Positions 9,409 through 19,858 of a stretch of DNA of 64,000 nt are shown here, in pieces. Every line of letters begins with the position of its first letter. Positions within the stretch are counted from its first letter, which is position 1. A program made the translations under genes and the position numbers. The stretch is from Candidatus Peregrinibacteria bacterium (GTDB taxonomy: Bacteria; Patescibacteriota; Gracilibacteria; UBA1369; GCA-2718715), in assembly GCA_014240275.1 (NCBI GenBank), contig JAAZXH010000016.1, positions 41,476 to 105,475 on the forward strand, read 5' to 3'. Under the pieces are notes generated by a model that saw nothing but the letters and a program-made list of their open reading frames with translations, ran no database searches and was not told the origin of the DNA.

Positions 9409-10569
9409 TTAAGCCTCGACTTTTCGCAAACTTAAAACATATAAAATCAGAAAAACATTGCTTAAACAAGCCACAACAAAAAACACAACCTGCAAAGAAA
9501 ATTGTGATGCAACAAGCCCTGTAACAAGCATAATCAAAGATGAAAACACAGTCAAAAACTGACTATTCACAGACAACAAAGTTGAACGCTTAGTATCTTC
9601 AACACGATTATTAATAAAATCTGTAATTGTTGGATTATACAATCCTCTCAAAAAATAAAAAATTGCTACAAACCCAAGAATCAAAACCCAATTTTGAGAC
9701 ATTCCAAAAAACAACAAAAACAAAGTAAACACAAGTGAATGTAACACTAAATATTTATCTATGCTAAACCATTTTCCAACTTGATCCGAATACAAAGCTC
9801 CGAAAGCCCGAAATAAAAAAGTTGCCGCTGCAATTGCACCAAAATATTGTTCTTTTATTCCAAGCTCTATATAAAAGGGCTGTAAATATTGAAATGTAAC
9901 TACAGCTAAAGAACCTATCAGGGCAGAAAACACAAAAATCTTTGAAAATCCAGGAGTTTTAAAACTATAAACCATACTCTCCTTAATATGTTTTACAACC
10001 GACTTCGAAACTTTAGGTATTGAAACCTCAGTCAAAGCGATTATTAAGGGAATAGAAAGTATCGAAAATCCAAACTCTAACAAAAATGGTAAACGCGGCG
10101 ACCAAACATATAAAAAACCACCACTAATGGATGCCAAAACCCAAAAAAGATTCAAATAAAATTCTAATTTACCATAAATCTTTTTAAAACTAGTTTGCCT
10201 ACCACATCTTTTTAATTCATTATAAATAAATGCCACGTCAGCGCCTTGCTTCATAGCTTGACCTGCCCCCATTAAACTGTATCCAAATAAGAAAGCTAAA
10301 AAACTATTAGCAAAGGCAAACACACCAAAACCGGCTGTCATAATCACAGCACCAATTAAAATACTCGTCTTATTACCATAACGATCAGCAAAAATCCCAG
10401 CTGGAATTTGAAACACAGCAGAACAAATCAAAAACCCAGCTACCACAGTCGCAATCTGAGTCAGAGTCAAACCAACCCCAAGCATCAACAACACAAATAC
10501 CCCAATTGAAAAACTCGCATCTTCAGCGACCATAGCAAGCCCCAATAACTTTAAATTTTTGGTGAACAT
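9409..10569 (-). CDS. MFS transporter
   Basis: 386 aa, about 12 hydrophobic segments; GIFADRYGNKTSILIG matches the MFS loop 2-3 motif. Confidence 0.88.
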   Translation of the reverse strand: MFTKNLKLLGLAMVAEDASFSIGVFVLLMLGVGLTLTQIATVVAGFLICSAVFQIPAGIFADRYGNKTSILIGAVIMTAGFGVFAFANSFLAFLFGYSLMGAGQAMKQGADVAFIYNELKRCGRQTSFKKIYGKLEFYLNLFWVLASISGGFLYVWSPRLPFLLEFGFSILSIPLIIALTEVSIPKVSKSVVKHIKESMVYSFKTPGFSKIFVFSALIGSLAVVTFQYLQPFYIELGIKEQYFGAIAAATFLFRAFGALYSDQVGKWFSIDKYLVLHSLVFTLFLLFFGMSQNWVLILGFVAIFYFLRGLYNPTITDFINNRVEDTKRSTLLSVNSQFLTVFSSLIMLVTGLVASQFSLQVVFFVVACLSNVFLILYVLSLRKVEA

Positions 10570-10574
10570 AAATT

Positions 10575-11756
10575 CTATTTAAGCAAAATATTATTTGTAA
10601 CCCTTTTTAAGTCTCCCAGAGGATCACTTTGATTCTCAGCAAAAAAATTAACCACATACAAAGCATCTGGCTTATTTGGATACCCAGTTACCTCCTTACC
10701 TATTTCAGACAACGGTATAAAATCTAAGAGTTCAATTAGCGAATTATTTTCCAACTTCTGCAAAACAAAATCAGACTTTGCATATTCGGCATGCATCACT
10801 AACACACCCTTATTTTGAGGTTGGATTTTATATGCAAGATTAAACATTGATGATAAAAAAGCCAAGGGCAAATTCACACCCAAAGCCCTATCATAACCTC
10901 TCAAAATAGGCCCTCCAGCAGATCTAGCAGCAACCTCAATTAATTTAAATTCACCATTTTGAATTTTGAACTCCATGTGAAACAAGGTATTATTCAAACC
11001 TAAATTACTTAAAACATCGTGAATAATATCCTTAAACTGATCCCGAATAGACCTCCAATCAGCAAAACCAGCTAAGGTTGTTTCAAGAGTAAACTGAGGC
11101 TCAGGGCCCAAATATTGGCGAGTCAATAAAATTTCAGAAACTTGAGAATTTAACACAAATCCGTCAGCAGAATACATTTGTCCACCAAAGTATTCTTCCG
11201 CTTGAAAATCAAGATCTTCAGGAAAATCTTGGATCTTAATCTCATTAAAAATTTTAGGTATTTCAAACTGTGAATTAATTTTATATACACCTAAACTATT
11301 TACTCCCCTATTGGGTTTTACAACACAAGGAAATATAAAACCTTCCAAACTACTAGTAAAAGCCTTCAAACTACTTACATCAACAGCAATTGTCTGAACA
11401 GAATATGACTTAGAAGCAAGTTTTTCACGCATCAAAAACTTATTCACAGAGGAATTATTAACTCCCTCAACATTTAATTCTGAGAAACAGAATACTGTTT
11501 GCAACTGGGATGCTAACAAGACCCTATCTTCTAAAAAACTAACTATATAGTCAAACTCAATCTGCAAACCTGAAAGCAACTTTTTACAAGCATCAAAATC
11601 AGCTAAATCACCCTTAAAAGTTTGAACAAAAAATTTCGCAGTAATATCTTCTTCAAGATCAGACAATAAATATAAATCAAAATACTTAGAATTCAATAAA
11701 GACTCATACACAAATTCACGCATCTGACCATAACCAACTATCAAGATTTTTTTCAT
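10575..11756 (-). CDS. ATP-grasp ligase
   Basis: N-terminal Rossmann-like KKILIVGYG; FPCVVKPNRGVNSLGVYK and FHMEFKIQNGEFKLIEVAARSAGG are ATP-grasp signatures. Confidence 0.85.
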   Translation of the reverse strand: MKKILIVGYGQMREFVYESLLNSKYFDLYLLSDLEEDITAKFFVQTFKGDLADFDACKKLLSGLQIEFDYIVSFLEDRVLLASQLQTVFCFSELNVEGVNNSSVNKFLMREKLASKSYSVQTIAVDVSSLKAFTSSLEGFIFPCVVKPNRGVNSLGVYKINSQFEIPKIFNEIKIQDFPEDLDFQAEEYFGGQMYSADGFVLNSQVSEILLTRQYLGPEPQFTLETTLAGFADWRSIRDQFKDIIHDVLSNLGLNNTLFHMEFKIQNGEFKLIEVAARSAGGPILRGYDRALGVNLPLAFLSSMFNLAYKIQPQNKGVLVMHAEYAKSDFVLQKLENNSLIELLDFIPLSEIGKEVTGYPNKPDALYVVNFFAENQSDPLGDLKRVTNNILLK

Positions 11757-11828
11757 GCCAAAACTTATTTATTTATAGCATACAATAAAAAACAAAAGAA
11801 ATATAGTTTACCGCAAACTGATTGTGTA

Positions 11829-13340
11829 TTACTCAGTTGGATCATATTGATCACAACTTGAAATTTTAGTCAAAGGTTGTGCATTCTTTAAAAGAGCCTG
11901 ACATGGCTTAGCAGCACGAGTAACCAAGACTTTTTTAGATGCAGATTCGTACCTTTCAACCACAGAATTGATAGCTTCTATACTAGAAGTATCCATGATT
12001 TTTCCATATTTCAAATCTATAATCACAACTTCTGGGTCGTTTTCAACATCGAAAGAATTTTTAAACTCTAAACTCGATCCAAAAAACAAAACTCCGTTCA
12101 CTTTATAAATCTTTTCACCCTTAGAATTGACAGCTGTTAATACCTTTATTTGCTTACCCTTATCCCAAGCAAAAACTAAAGCCGATACAATCACCCCTAT
12201 TATGACAGCCGTGGCTAAATCAAACACTATAGTAGCTAAACTTGTTAAAACCACCACCACTATATCGCTTGCAGGAAGCTTTCCTTTATATTTAAACGTT
12301 TCCCATTTAAAAGTTGAAACCACTACCATAAACATCAACCCAACTAAACTCGCCAAAGGAATGGCATTCACTAATGGAGCTGCAAATAATAAAAATAGTA
12401 ATAAGCCAAGGCCAGCTATAATACCAGAAAAACGAGTTCTACCTCCCGACTGGGTATTAATAATAGATTGGCCTACCATAGCATCACCTCCCATACCACC
12501 AAACATTCCAACTACTAAGTTACCTAAACCTTGAGCAAAATATTCTTTATTCATTTTACCACGTGTTCCTGTCATCTCATCTAGTACCCGTAGGGTTAAA
12601 GTTGCTTCCGTCAAACCAGCAAGTGAAGCTGTAACCGCATACGGAAAAATTATTTTAAAATTCTCTAAACTCCAAACAAACTCTGGGATATGAAATTTTG
12701 GTAAAGCACCAACCACCGCACCTCCTGCAAAATCTGCAACAGTTTGTAAATGATAAACTCCCTGAGCGTCAAGTAATACTGCAACCAAAGTCATTAAACC
12801 AATACTAACTAAAGCAGACGGGATAGCCTTGGTTACTCGAGGAAAATAGTGAATAATCAACATGGTTAGCCCAACGAACCCAAGCATAATAGCAAAGTCA
12901 AAAACAGGTAGATACACACCTGCTACCTTAAAGAGTTCAAACTGAGATTTAAAAATTAAAATTGCCAAACCATTCAAAAAACCAAGTACCACAGGGTAAG
13001 GTATAATGCGTGTAAATTTACCCAAACGTAAAACCCCACACATAACTTGCATGACTCCCATTAAAAGTACACACGCAAACAAATATTCATTACCATATTG
13101 AGCAATCAAAGGAGCAAGAACCACAGCAATCGCAGCAGTAGAAGAGCTTATCATACCAGGGCGACCGGTAAAAACCGCCGCTACCAAAGCCATAATAATA
13201 GCAGTTTGCAAACTCATTAAAGGAGTTACTCCAGCCACAAAAGCAAAGGCAATCGCCTCTGGAATCAAGGCTAAAGCCACAGTTATACCTGCCAGCAAAT
13301 CTGCTCTAAAAAATTTTCTACTATTTTTGAAACACTTCAT
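11829..13340 (-). CDS. SulP family anion permease with C-terminal STAS domain
   Basis: ADLLAGITVALALIPEAIAFAFVAGV N-terminus; C-terminal VVIIDLKYGKIMDTSSIEAINSVVE STAS-like; ATG at 13340 preferred over TTG at 13352. Confidence 0.92.
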   Translation of the reverse strand: MKCFKNSRKFFRADLLAGITVALALIPEAIAFAFVAGVTPLMSLQTAIIMALVAAVFTGRPGMISSSTAAIAVVLAPLIAQYGNEYLFACVLLMGVMQVMCGVLRLGKFTRIIPYPVVLGFLNGLAILIFKSQFELFKVAGVYLPVFDFAIMLGFVGLTMLIIHYFPRVTKAIPSALVSIGLMTLVAVLLDAQGVYHLQTVADFAGGAVVGALPKFHIPEFVWSLENFKIIFPYAVTASLAGLTEATLTLRVLDEMTGTRGKMNKEYFAQGLGNLVVGMFGGMGGDAMVGQSIINTQSGGRTRFSGIIAGLGLLLFLLFAAPLVNAIPLASLVGLMFMVVVSTFKWETFKYKGKLPASDIVVVVLTSLATIVFDLATAVIIGVIVSALVFAWDKGKQIKVLTAVNSKGEKIYKVNGVLFFGSSLEFKNSFDVENDPEVVIIDLKYGKIMDTSSIEAINSVVERYESASKKVLVTRAAKPCQALLKNAQPLTKISSCDQYDPTE

Positions 13341-13400
13341 TAACTTTTTCAAAACTCAAAACATTATGAGTTTTAAATATAACAAGCTAAACAAAAGATG

Positions 13401-14114
13401 TCAAGAAGAAGCTCCATCATTAATATGGGTAGGCTTCAAATGTACAACTGGCATAGCTAAATTATCACCAGAGACGCACTGCATCATAATTGCAAATGCG
13501 ACATCCTTAAATGAAACAGCTTTTTGTTCAACCAAATTATCAAACCTAATATTGGGAGGAACCACGCACGTCATTTTAATATTATTAGCAGACAAATGCG
13601 GTTGCATAGTTTCTGTAAATCTAATCACTGCAGCCTTATCAGCAGAATATATAGGGCAAGAGCCTTCACTCACACCAGAAATAGAACTTACATTTGCTAT
13701 CACACCCTGCTGCTTCTCGAAAAAATGCGGTAACACAGCCTTAGTTGTATATATCACTGAACGATAAGTTGTATGAATTTCTGCATCAATATTTTCCAAC
13801 AACATGCGAGACAGATCCCACCCTTCTAAACAGTCTGAGGCATTATTAACAACAACATCTACTGTGCCAAATTGCTCAATAACAAGATCTATTGCTCTCT
13901 CACAGGAGTCATAACTTTTCACATCTAACTCTACACAAACATAAGGTGCCTTGATTGCATCCAACTTAGAAGTCAAGTGGACTAAACTATTTACGTTTCG
14001 CGAAGCTAAAACAATTTTAGCTTGAGCTAGAGCAAACTCTAAAGCCAAAACAGAACCTAAGTTACCACTTGCACCAGTGATTAAAACAACTTTGTTTTTA
14101 AAATCAAAAGACAT
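13401..14114 (-). CDS. short-chain dehydrogenase/reductase (SDR)
   Basis: VVLITGASGNLGSVLA, VNNAS, YSADKAAVIRFTE (YxxxK); terminates with TGA. Confidence 0.9.
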   Translation of the reverse strand: MSFDFKNKVVLITGASGNLGSVLALEFALAQAKIVLASRNVNSLVHLTSKLDAIKAPYVCVELDVKSYDSCERAIDLVIEQFGTVDVVVNNASDCLEGWDLSRMLLENIDAEIHTTYRSVIYTTKAVLPHFFEKQQGVIANVSSISGVSEGSCPIYSADKAAVIRFTETMQPHLSANNIKMTCVVPPNIRFDNLVEQKAVSFKDVAFAIMMQCVSGDNLAMPVVHLKPTHINDGASS

Positions 14115-14212
14115 AGAAAATTATTTATAATCATATTCTAAATCAAAAAAAACAAAAACAATATTGACAAAATTAAAAAAGAAAGTAAAATAAAGCCTTA
14201 TAATAAATTCAA

Positions 14213-15193
14213 ATGAAATTCCCATCTGTAAAAAAATTTTTAACCTGTGCTGGATTTTTAGCTTTACAAGCTTGTATGACACCACCTAAATCCAACAAAG
14301 CAAAACTTATCGAAGACTGTGGAGAAATTTGTACTCTTACCAGACACAACATCAACACCATCATTCAACATCCAAAACACAAAAATGGACGCTTACAACT
14401 TACCGATACCCTCACTCATTTTGGTCCAATTAACGCAGATGAAGACATTTTCCCTCACGGATGCCAACGTGAAGCTATTTTAGAACACACCCGCCACGAA
14501 GAAGCCTTTGTTGCAGCCGGAAAGTATTTAGGTCAACTTAGCCTTGAACAACAACAAGCAGATTTCAAATTTAGCTACCCTGGTATAGGGTCCCACATCG
14601 CAGTAATAAGCATGTTTAAAGAAATGATCAATATTAATCCAGACATTGAGACTATCCACCTCTTCGCCCCAGAACTTATAGAAGGCTATTACCTACTCGA
14701 TGCAGTCTTAATCTACCTAAACCAAATTCAATACCTTACCGATTACGAGATCGAACGATTTCAACTTGAAGATACAGTCGAAACCTATATGAAATTTAAG
14801 CTAGATGGAACTACAATCACAATTCATTACCATACAGACCCAAATAGAGAACTTTACATCGAACCAGGAGAACTAGATAACACCGACCTATTGATTCTAC
14901 ACGACCTAGGTCAAAGCGGATCAGTAGAAGCCGCAAAACAAGCAGTTCTAGAGGTAAAACGTAACGGACTAGGACCACAATTAATGCTTGGACCAAACAA
15001 AGCAAGGCAGCTAAAAGAAGCTTACCCAGTATGGGAAGAAGTTGAATATCAACCAGAAATTAAGGTGATTAAAGATTTTAAACGTGATTTTCTTTGCCAA
15101 CATGTTTGTGCAACAGATGCTATAAAAGGGCAGTTCAAATTGTACCCACCAGATTCAGCTACAATGATGGAAATTCAACCAAATAACAAATAA
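14213..15193 (+). CDS. putative lipoprotein with Rossmann-like domain, unknown function
   Basis: Signal and lipobox FLALQAC; internal FSYPGIGSHIAVISMF ... LDNTDLLILHDLGQSGS. Confidence 0.6.
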   Translation: MKFPSVKKFLTCAGFLALQACMTPPKSNKAKLIEDCGEICTLTRHNINTIIQHPKHKNGRLQLTDTLTHFGPINADEDIFPHGCQREAILEHTRHEEAFVAAGKYLGQLSLEQQQADFKFSYPGIGSHIAVISMFKEMININPDIETIHLFAPELIEGYYLLDAVLIYLNQIQYLTDYEIERFQLEDTVETYMKFKLDGTTITIHYHTDPNRELYIEPGELDNTDLLILHDLGQSGSVEAAKQAVLEVKRNGLGPQLMLGPNKARQLKEAYPVWEEVEYQPEIKVIKDFKRDFLCQHVCATDAIKGQFKLYPPDSATMMEIQPNNK

Positions 15194-15197
15194 ATTT

Positions 15198-15274
<77 letters not shown>

Positions 15275-15321
15275 AAAATGTAACCAAATTATAAGCCATA
15301 TCAACAAATATTCAAGTTGAA

Positions 15322-16485
15322 TTATTTTAAATTAAAAAACTCCTCCAAAAAACAAAATAAAACCCAAAGCAAAACAAAAACAAATTCCAAAGACCACTCT
15401 ACCTTAAACAAAATCCACAGAGCGTCTAATAATTGGTTAAGACAAATCCAAAACAAACCAGACACCACAGGTATCACTGTAAAAAATGAAGCAAACAACA
15501 AAGTAAAATCAAAAAAATACAACAAAGGAATTATTAAAATATTAACCCAAATTCCTAAAAAAGTGACTTCATAGCCTTTCAAGAATAAAAAAACATTCAC
15601 AAGTGCCATACTACAGAAGCCAATTTTAATTGCATCCAAAAACTCTAAATTACTGGTGACTTTTAAAAATTTCACAGCCAGCAAAACACCAACAAAAGCT
15701 AAAAAAGACAACTGCAAACTAAAGCTATATAAAATTGCAAAAGGCCACACAGCTGAAAACAACCAAAATAATAACAAGAACAATTGCCAAAAACTGATCT
15801 GTGGAAACCTTTTCAATATCAAATACACCATAACGGCCCTTGCAATTGGGGGTTCAAAACCAACTTGCACAAAATAAAAAAACAATAAGATACAAATTAT
15901 CCAACGACTAATATAAAAAGGTATGTAAGCCAAAAACAGCCCCAAAAACTCTACCAAAAAAGCAATATTCTGACCAGAAGCTACTACCAAATGAGTTACC
16001 TGAGTTCTTAAAAAAACTTCCATTTGCTGGTTTTCAAACACCAAATCATTTCCTAGCAACATTCCAAAAAAAAGCTGTAAATTATCAAAATCCAAATTCT
16101 TAAAAAACACAGTCTGCAAATCCAAATTAAAACTTAACCAAGGCTTAAAATGCCAATCTAGACCAACTAGAGAAACCTTTCCAAATTGATTAATCGCGCG
16201 CCTAGACAAACAATAGTTTTCCTCTAAGCATGGAAAAAAATTAAATTTAGCTTGTATGACATTAAACCAGTCAAGTTCTAAATCATCATGCAATTGGACT
16301 CTACCAAAAGCTATAACTGGATCCAAAACTAAAACACACAAATTCACTGAGCGTTTATGCAAAAATTTTTTTGGCAATTCACAAACCATTCCAATCCCAT
16401 CGAACTGATCAGTAATAGACTCCCAAGCCTCTAAATTTGCCTGTCCATTTAAAATAAATAACAAAAACCATATAATCCATTTCAT
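15322..16485 (-). CDS. comEC: ComEC/Rec2-like competence protein
   Basis: LFFGMLLGND...VTHLVVASGQNIAFLVEFLGLF competence-domain motif, many TM segments; start MKWIIWF at 16485. Confidence 0.78.
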   Translation of the reverse strand: MKWIIWFLLFILNGQANLEAWESITDQFDGIGMVCELPKKFLHKRSVNLCVLVLDPVIAFGRVQLHDDLELDWFNVIQAKFNFFPCLEENYCLSRRAINQFGKVSLVGLDWHFKPWLSFNLDLQTVFFKNLDFDNLQLFFGMLLGNDLVFENQQMEVFLRTQVTHLVVASGQNIAFLVEFLGLFLAYIPFYISRWIICILLFFYFVQVGFEPPIARAVMVYLILKRFPQISFWQLFLLLFWLFSAVWPFAILYSFSLQLSFLAFVGVLLAVKFLKVTSNLEFLDAIKIGFCSMALVNVFLFLKGYEVTFLGIWVNILIIPLLYFFDFTLLFASFFTVIPVVSGLFWICLNQLLDALWILFKVEWSLEFVFVLLWVLFCFLEEFFNLK

Positions 16486-16571
16486 AAGACAATCATAACG
16501 CAATCAAAATTTAACTTTCTAAACTTTGCAATTTACAAAATTTATAGTAAAGTAAATAAGTAAAAGCGACC

Positions 16572-18023
16572 ATGAAATTCAAATTACATTTAGTCAAAAA
16601 ACAACCATTCTTTAAAAACCCAAAAGTATATATTTATACTATTTTATCAATAGCTGTAATAACTATTGGATTATTAGCAACTTCTATGCTGGGTCCTCAA
16701 TATAATCCAGTAGAAAAATTTTTAATCAGCAAACTTCCAGACAATCTCGAAAAAGACGAACACGGATTTATAAACTTTCTAATAGCAGGTTCTGGTGGAG
16801 CAGACCACATTGGTGGCGAACTCACCGATGCAATTTTAGTAGCGTCTTTTAACCCAAAAGTAAAAAACGTAGTCATGATGTCTCTTCCAAGAGACCTCTA
16901 CGTAAAAAGCCCTAAAATAATTTCCCAAAGAATTAACAGTATTTACGAAAATCACTATCGGAAACTAGGCACACAAGAAGCTATGCAGATCCTCACTGAA
17001 ACCGCTTCACAAATAGTAGGATTCGAAATCCCCTACTACATTAAAATTAATTTTAACTTTCTTCAAGAATTAATTGACGAACTAGGAGGAATTGAAATCT
17101 ACAACCCAGAATTGCTATACGATCCATATTATCCAGGCCCAAACTATAGCTTCCAAACATTTAAACTAGCCAAAGGTCTGCAAACAATCGATGGTGCAAC
17201 TGCCTTAAAATATGCTCGATCACGTAAAACCTCATCAGACTTTGCCCGCTCAAAACGCCAACAAGAAATCATTTTAGCTACCAAAAACCAAGCACTTAAG
17301 GCACAAATCTTAACAAACCCCGCCAAACTTAAAAAAGTCCTAAAAATTGTAGAAAAAAACCTAAATACCAACCTCACAATTGATAATCTAATTACTTTAG
17401 GACTCAAAGCCAAAGGTCTTAGCCAACAAGACATGCGGAACTTAGTACTAACCAATGACTTTTCAAGAGTTGGAGGGTTCCTATATACCCCACCCCGAGA
17501 ACAATACAATAACGCTTACGTACTTAAATCTGCAGACGAAACCTACAGCCAAATTCACTTATATTTCTTAATCAACAAAATCTACTTTCACACTATGCAA
17601 TATTTAGGTGAAATCGAAATTCAAAACGGAACCTATACCAGTGGGCTAGCAGGCAAACTCCAGCAAGTACTCAAACGCTTTGGTATTGCATCATCTACTG
17701 CTAACGCAGAAAAAAGACCAGTCCAAAACACCACTTTAAAACATTATGATCTAGTTGGATCAGACACTTTAACAGTCTTAAAAAGCATCTTAAATATTGA
17801 AGACATACAAGAAATCAAACCAGAAGATCCAGAACTAGGAATAAAAACTCAAATTATCTTAGGCAAAGACTTTGAAAACAAAATCCAAGAATTAGACTCT
17901 TTCGTGAATTTCTATGATATTATATTCCAAGCTGAAAAATACATTCCACAAACCGCAACTGGTTCAGATCCAAACTCTAATCTAGGAGCAGCAAATCAAG
18001 AGGAATCTAATATAGAAAACTAA
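16572..18023 (+). CDS. LytR-CpsA-Psr (LCP) family protein
   Basis: GELTDAILVASFNPKVKNVVMMSLPRDLYV, RINSIYE, DGATALKYARSRKTSSDFARSKRQQEII. Confidence 0.93.
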   Translation: MKFKLHLVKKQPFFKNPKVYIYTILSIAVITIGLLATSMLGPQYNPVEKFLISKLPDNLEKDEHGFINFLIAGSGGADHIGGELTDAILVASFNPKVKNVVMMSLPRDLYVKSPKIISQRINSIYENHYRKLGTQEAMQILTETASQIVGFEIPYYIKINFNFLQELIDELGGIEIYNPELLYDPYYPGPNYSFQTFKLAKGLQTIDGATALKYARSRKTSSDFARSKRQQEIILATKNQALKAQILTNPAKLKKVLKIVEKNLNTNLTIDNLITLGLKAKGLSQQDMRNLVLTNDFSRVGGFLYTPPREQYNNAYVLKSADETYSQIHLYFLINKIYFHTMQYLGEIEIQNGTYTSGLAGKLQQVLKRFGIASSTANAEKRPVQNTTLKHYDLVGSDTLTVLKSILNIEDIQEIKPEDPELGIKTQIILGKDFENKIQELDSFVNFYDIIFQAEKYIPQTATGSDPNSNLGAANQEESNIEN

Positions 18024-18796
18024 TGATAGAATACCTAATTTTAGCTCAACTCAAACTTCAAAGCCCGCAGCTAAAACCTATCCAAAGCGTACCAATTGTT
18101 AGCGCAAAATCAGCACTTGTATATGATATGCCTAGCCAAAATATAGTCTATCAAAAAAACATTCACGACAAAGTCCCAATAGCCAGTCTTACCAAACTCA
18201 TGACAGCCTACATTATTATGCAAGAACATCAACTTTCCGAAGTTGTAAAAATCTCTAAAGTTGCAAGCCAAACCGCAGGATCAAGCATGAACCTAGCTCA
18301 CTACGACCAATTAACTATCAAACAACTACTAGAGGGTCTATTAATCAACTCTGGGAACGACGCAGCCGTAGCACTCGCAATTCACAACAGTAAGAATGTT
18401 CCACAGTTTGTTCAAAAAATGAACCTCTATGCCAAAATGCTAGAATTAAACTCTACCAGCTTTCAAAACCCAATGGGCTTCGACCACCCACTTAACTACT
18501 CTACCGCCGCAGACTTACTTAAGCTGAGCCAACTATGTTTTGCAAACGATACAATTAAAGAAATAAGTCAAACCAAAACACTTACAATCCGATCTAAATT
18601 AGGTAAGATTTATAAGCTTTTAAACACTAATTCAGAATTACAAAACTACCTCAAAGTAACAGGACTTAAAACCGGAAAGACACCACAAGCTCAAGAATGC
18701 TTTATAGGAACCAATCAAAATCAACAAATTTCTATTGTACTTAATTCTAAAAATCGTTTTTTAGACACTAAAAACCTCCTAGACTGGAGTAAATAA
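18023..18796 (+). CDS. dacA: D-alanyl-D-alanine carboxypeptidase (peptidase S11)
   Basis: PIASLTKLMTAYI (SxxK), SGNDAAVALA (SxN), TGLKTGKTPQA (KTG). Confidence 0.9.
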   Translation: MIEYLILAQLKLQSPQLKPIQSVPIVSAKSALVYDMPSQNIVYQKNIHDKVPIASLTKLMTAYIIMQEHQLSEVVKISKVASQTAGSSMNLAHYDQLTIKQLLEGLLINSGNDAAVALAIHNSKNVPQFVQKMNLYAKMLELNSTSFQNPMGFDHPLNYSTAADLLKLSQLCFANDTIKEISQTKTLTIRSKLGKIYKLLNTNSELQNYLKVTGLKTGKTPQAQECFIGTNQNQQISIVLNSKNRFLDTKNLLDWSK

Positions 18797-18811
18797 ATTA
18801 ACTTTATAAAA

Positions 18812-19858
18812 ATGAGCCAATTATACGAAGATCTGATTCTAATATTATCTTGTTCCTTTTTAAGCTTTATCATTGCATACAGCATTAGCCCATTCTTCAT
18901 CAAACTTATTAAAAAAATGAAGATTCAACAACAAATCAAACAAGAAAGCATGGACGGATCAAAAACACCTCTGTTTCACGCCCTACACAAGAAAAAAACC
19001 GGTACCCCAACCATGGGAGGAATTGTAATTTGGTTATCAGTATTCGTAGTATGCCTAATCTCAATTTTATCCAGCTACCTAGGCTTTACAACCTTTAACC
19101 TTATCAACCAACGAGAAACCTACCTCCCACTCTTTACTCTAACTAGCTTTGGAATTCTCGGAATGATAGACGACTATTTGAATGTCAAAGGAATAGGCAA
19201 AACCAAAGGGCTAGCAGCTAAAACCAAACTCATCTGGATGACTCTACTTTCTTTACTAGGAGCCTATTGGTTCCACTATAAACTTGGATATGACAGTATC
19301 AGCATTTTCAATCAGCAATACTTCATAGGAATTTTCTACTTTCCATTATTCATATTCTTATTAACAGCAACATCCAACGCAGTCAACATTACAGATGGCT
19401 TAGACGGTCTAGCCAGCGGACTTTCAATTATCACATACATAGCACTCGGAATTATCGCTTATACATACGGCCTGCATATTTTAGCAACCTTTTGTGCAAC
19501 AATAGTCGGAGCTACAGCAGCATTTTTATGGAACAATATCCCCCCCGCCAAGTATTTTATGGGTGATACCGGCTCATTAGCTCTAGGAGGAACTATGGCT
19601 GTCATAGCCTGCCTCACAGACACAATTTTAGTGTTACCTTTTTTAACAGCTGTATTCATTGCCGAAACTCTTTCAGTTATTATCCAACTCACATCAAAAA
19701 AACTTTTCAAACGCAAAGTCTTTTATATCGCTCCAATCCACCACCACTACGAACATATTGGCTGGCCAGAATACAAAGTAACCATGAGATTTTGGCTCAT
19801 AGGTGGGTTTTTTAGCACTCTAGGAATTATCCTTTACCTTGGTGACATACTTCACTAA
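18812..19858 (+). CDS. mraY: phospho-N-acetylmuramoyl-pentapeptide-transferase
   Basis: GTPTMGGI, FGILGMIDDYLNV, NAVNITDGLDGLA, FMGDTGSLALGG, IAPIHHHYEHIGWPE. Confidence 0.97.
   Translation: MSQLYEDLILILSCSFLSFIIAYSISPFFIKLIKKMKIQQQIKQESMDGSKTPLFHALHKKKTGTPTMGGIVIWLSVFVVCLISILSSYLGFTTFNLINQRETYLPLFTLTSFGILGMIDDYLNVKGIGKTKGLAAKTKLIWMTLLSLLGAYWFHYKLGYDSISIFNQQYFIGIFYFPLFIFLLTATSNAVNITDGLDGLASGLSIITYIALGIIAYTYGLHILATFCATIVGATAAFLWNNIPPAKYFMGDTGSLALGGTMAVIACLTDTILVLPFLTAVFIAETLSVIIQLTSKKLFKRKVFYIAPIHHHYEHIGWPEYKVTMRFWLIGGFFSTLGIILYLGDILH

Noticed and set aside
12127-12534. 135-aa plus-strand ORF
   Set aside because: Antisense to the SulP permease; Thr/Ile/Pro-rich shadow translation.
13327-13767. 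146-aa plus-strand ORF
   Set aside because: Antisense to a well-supported SDR gene.
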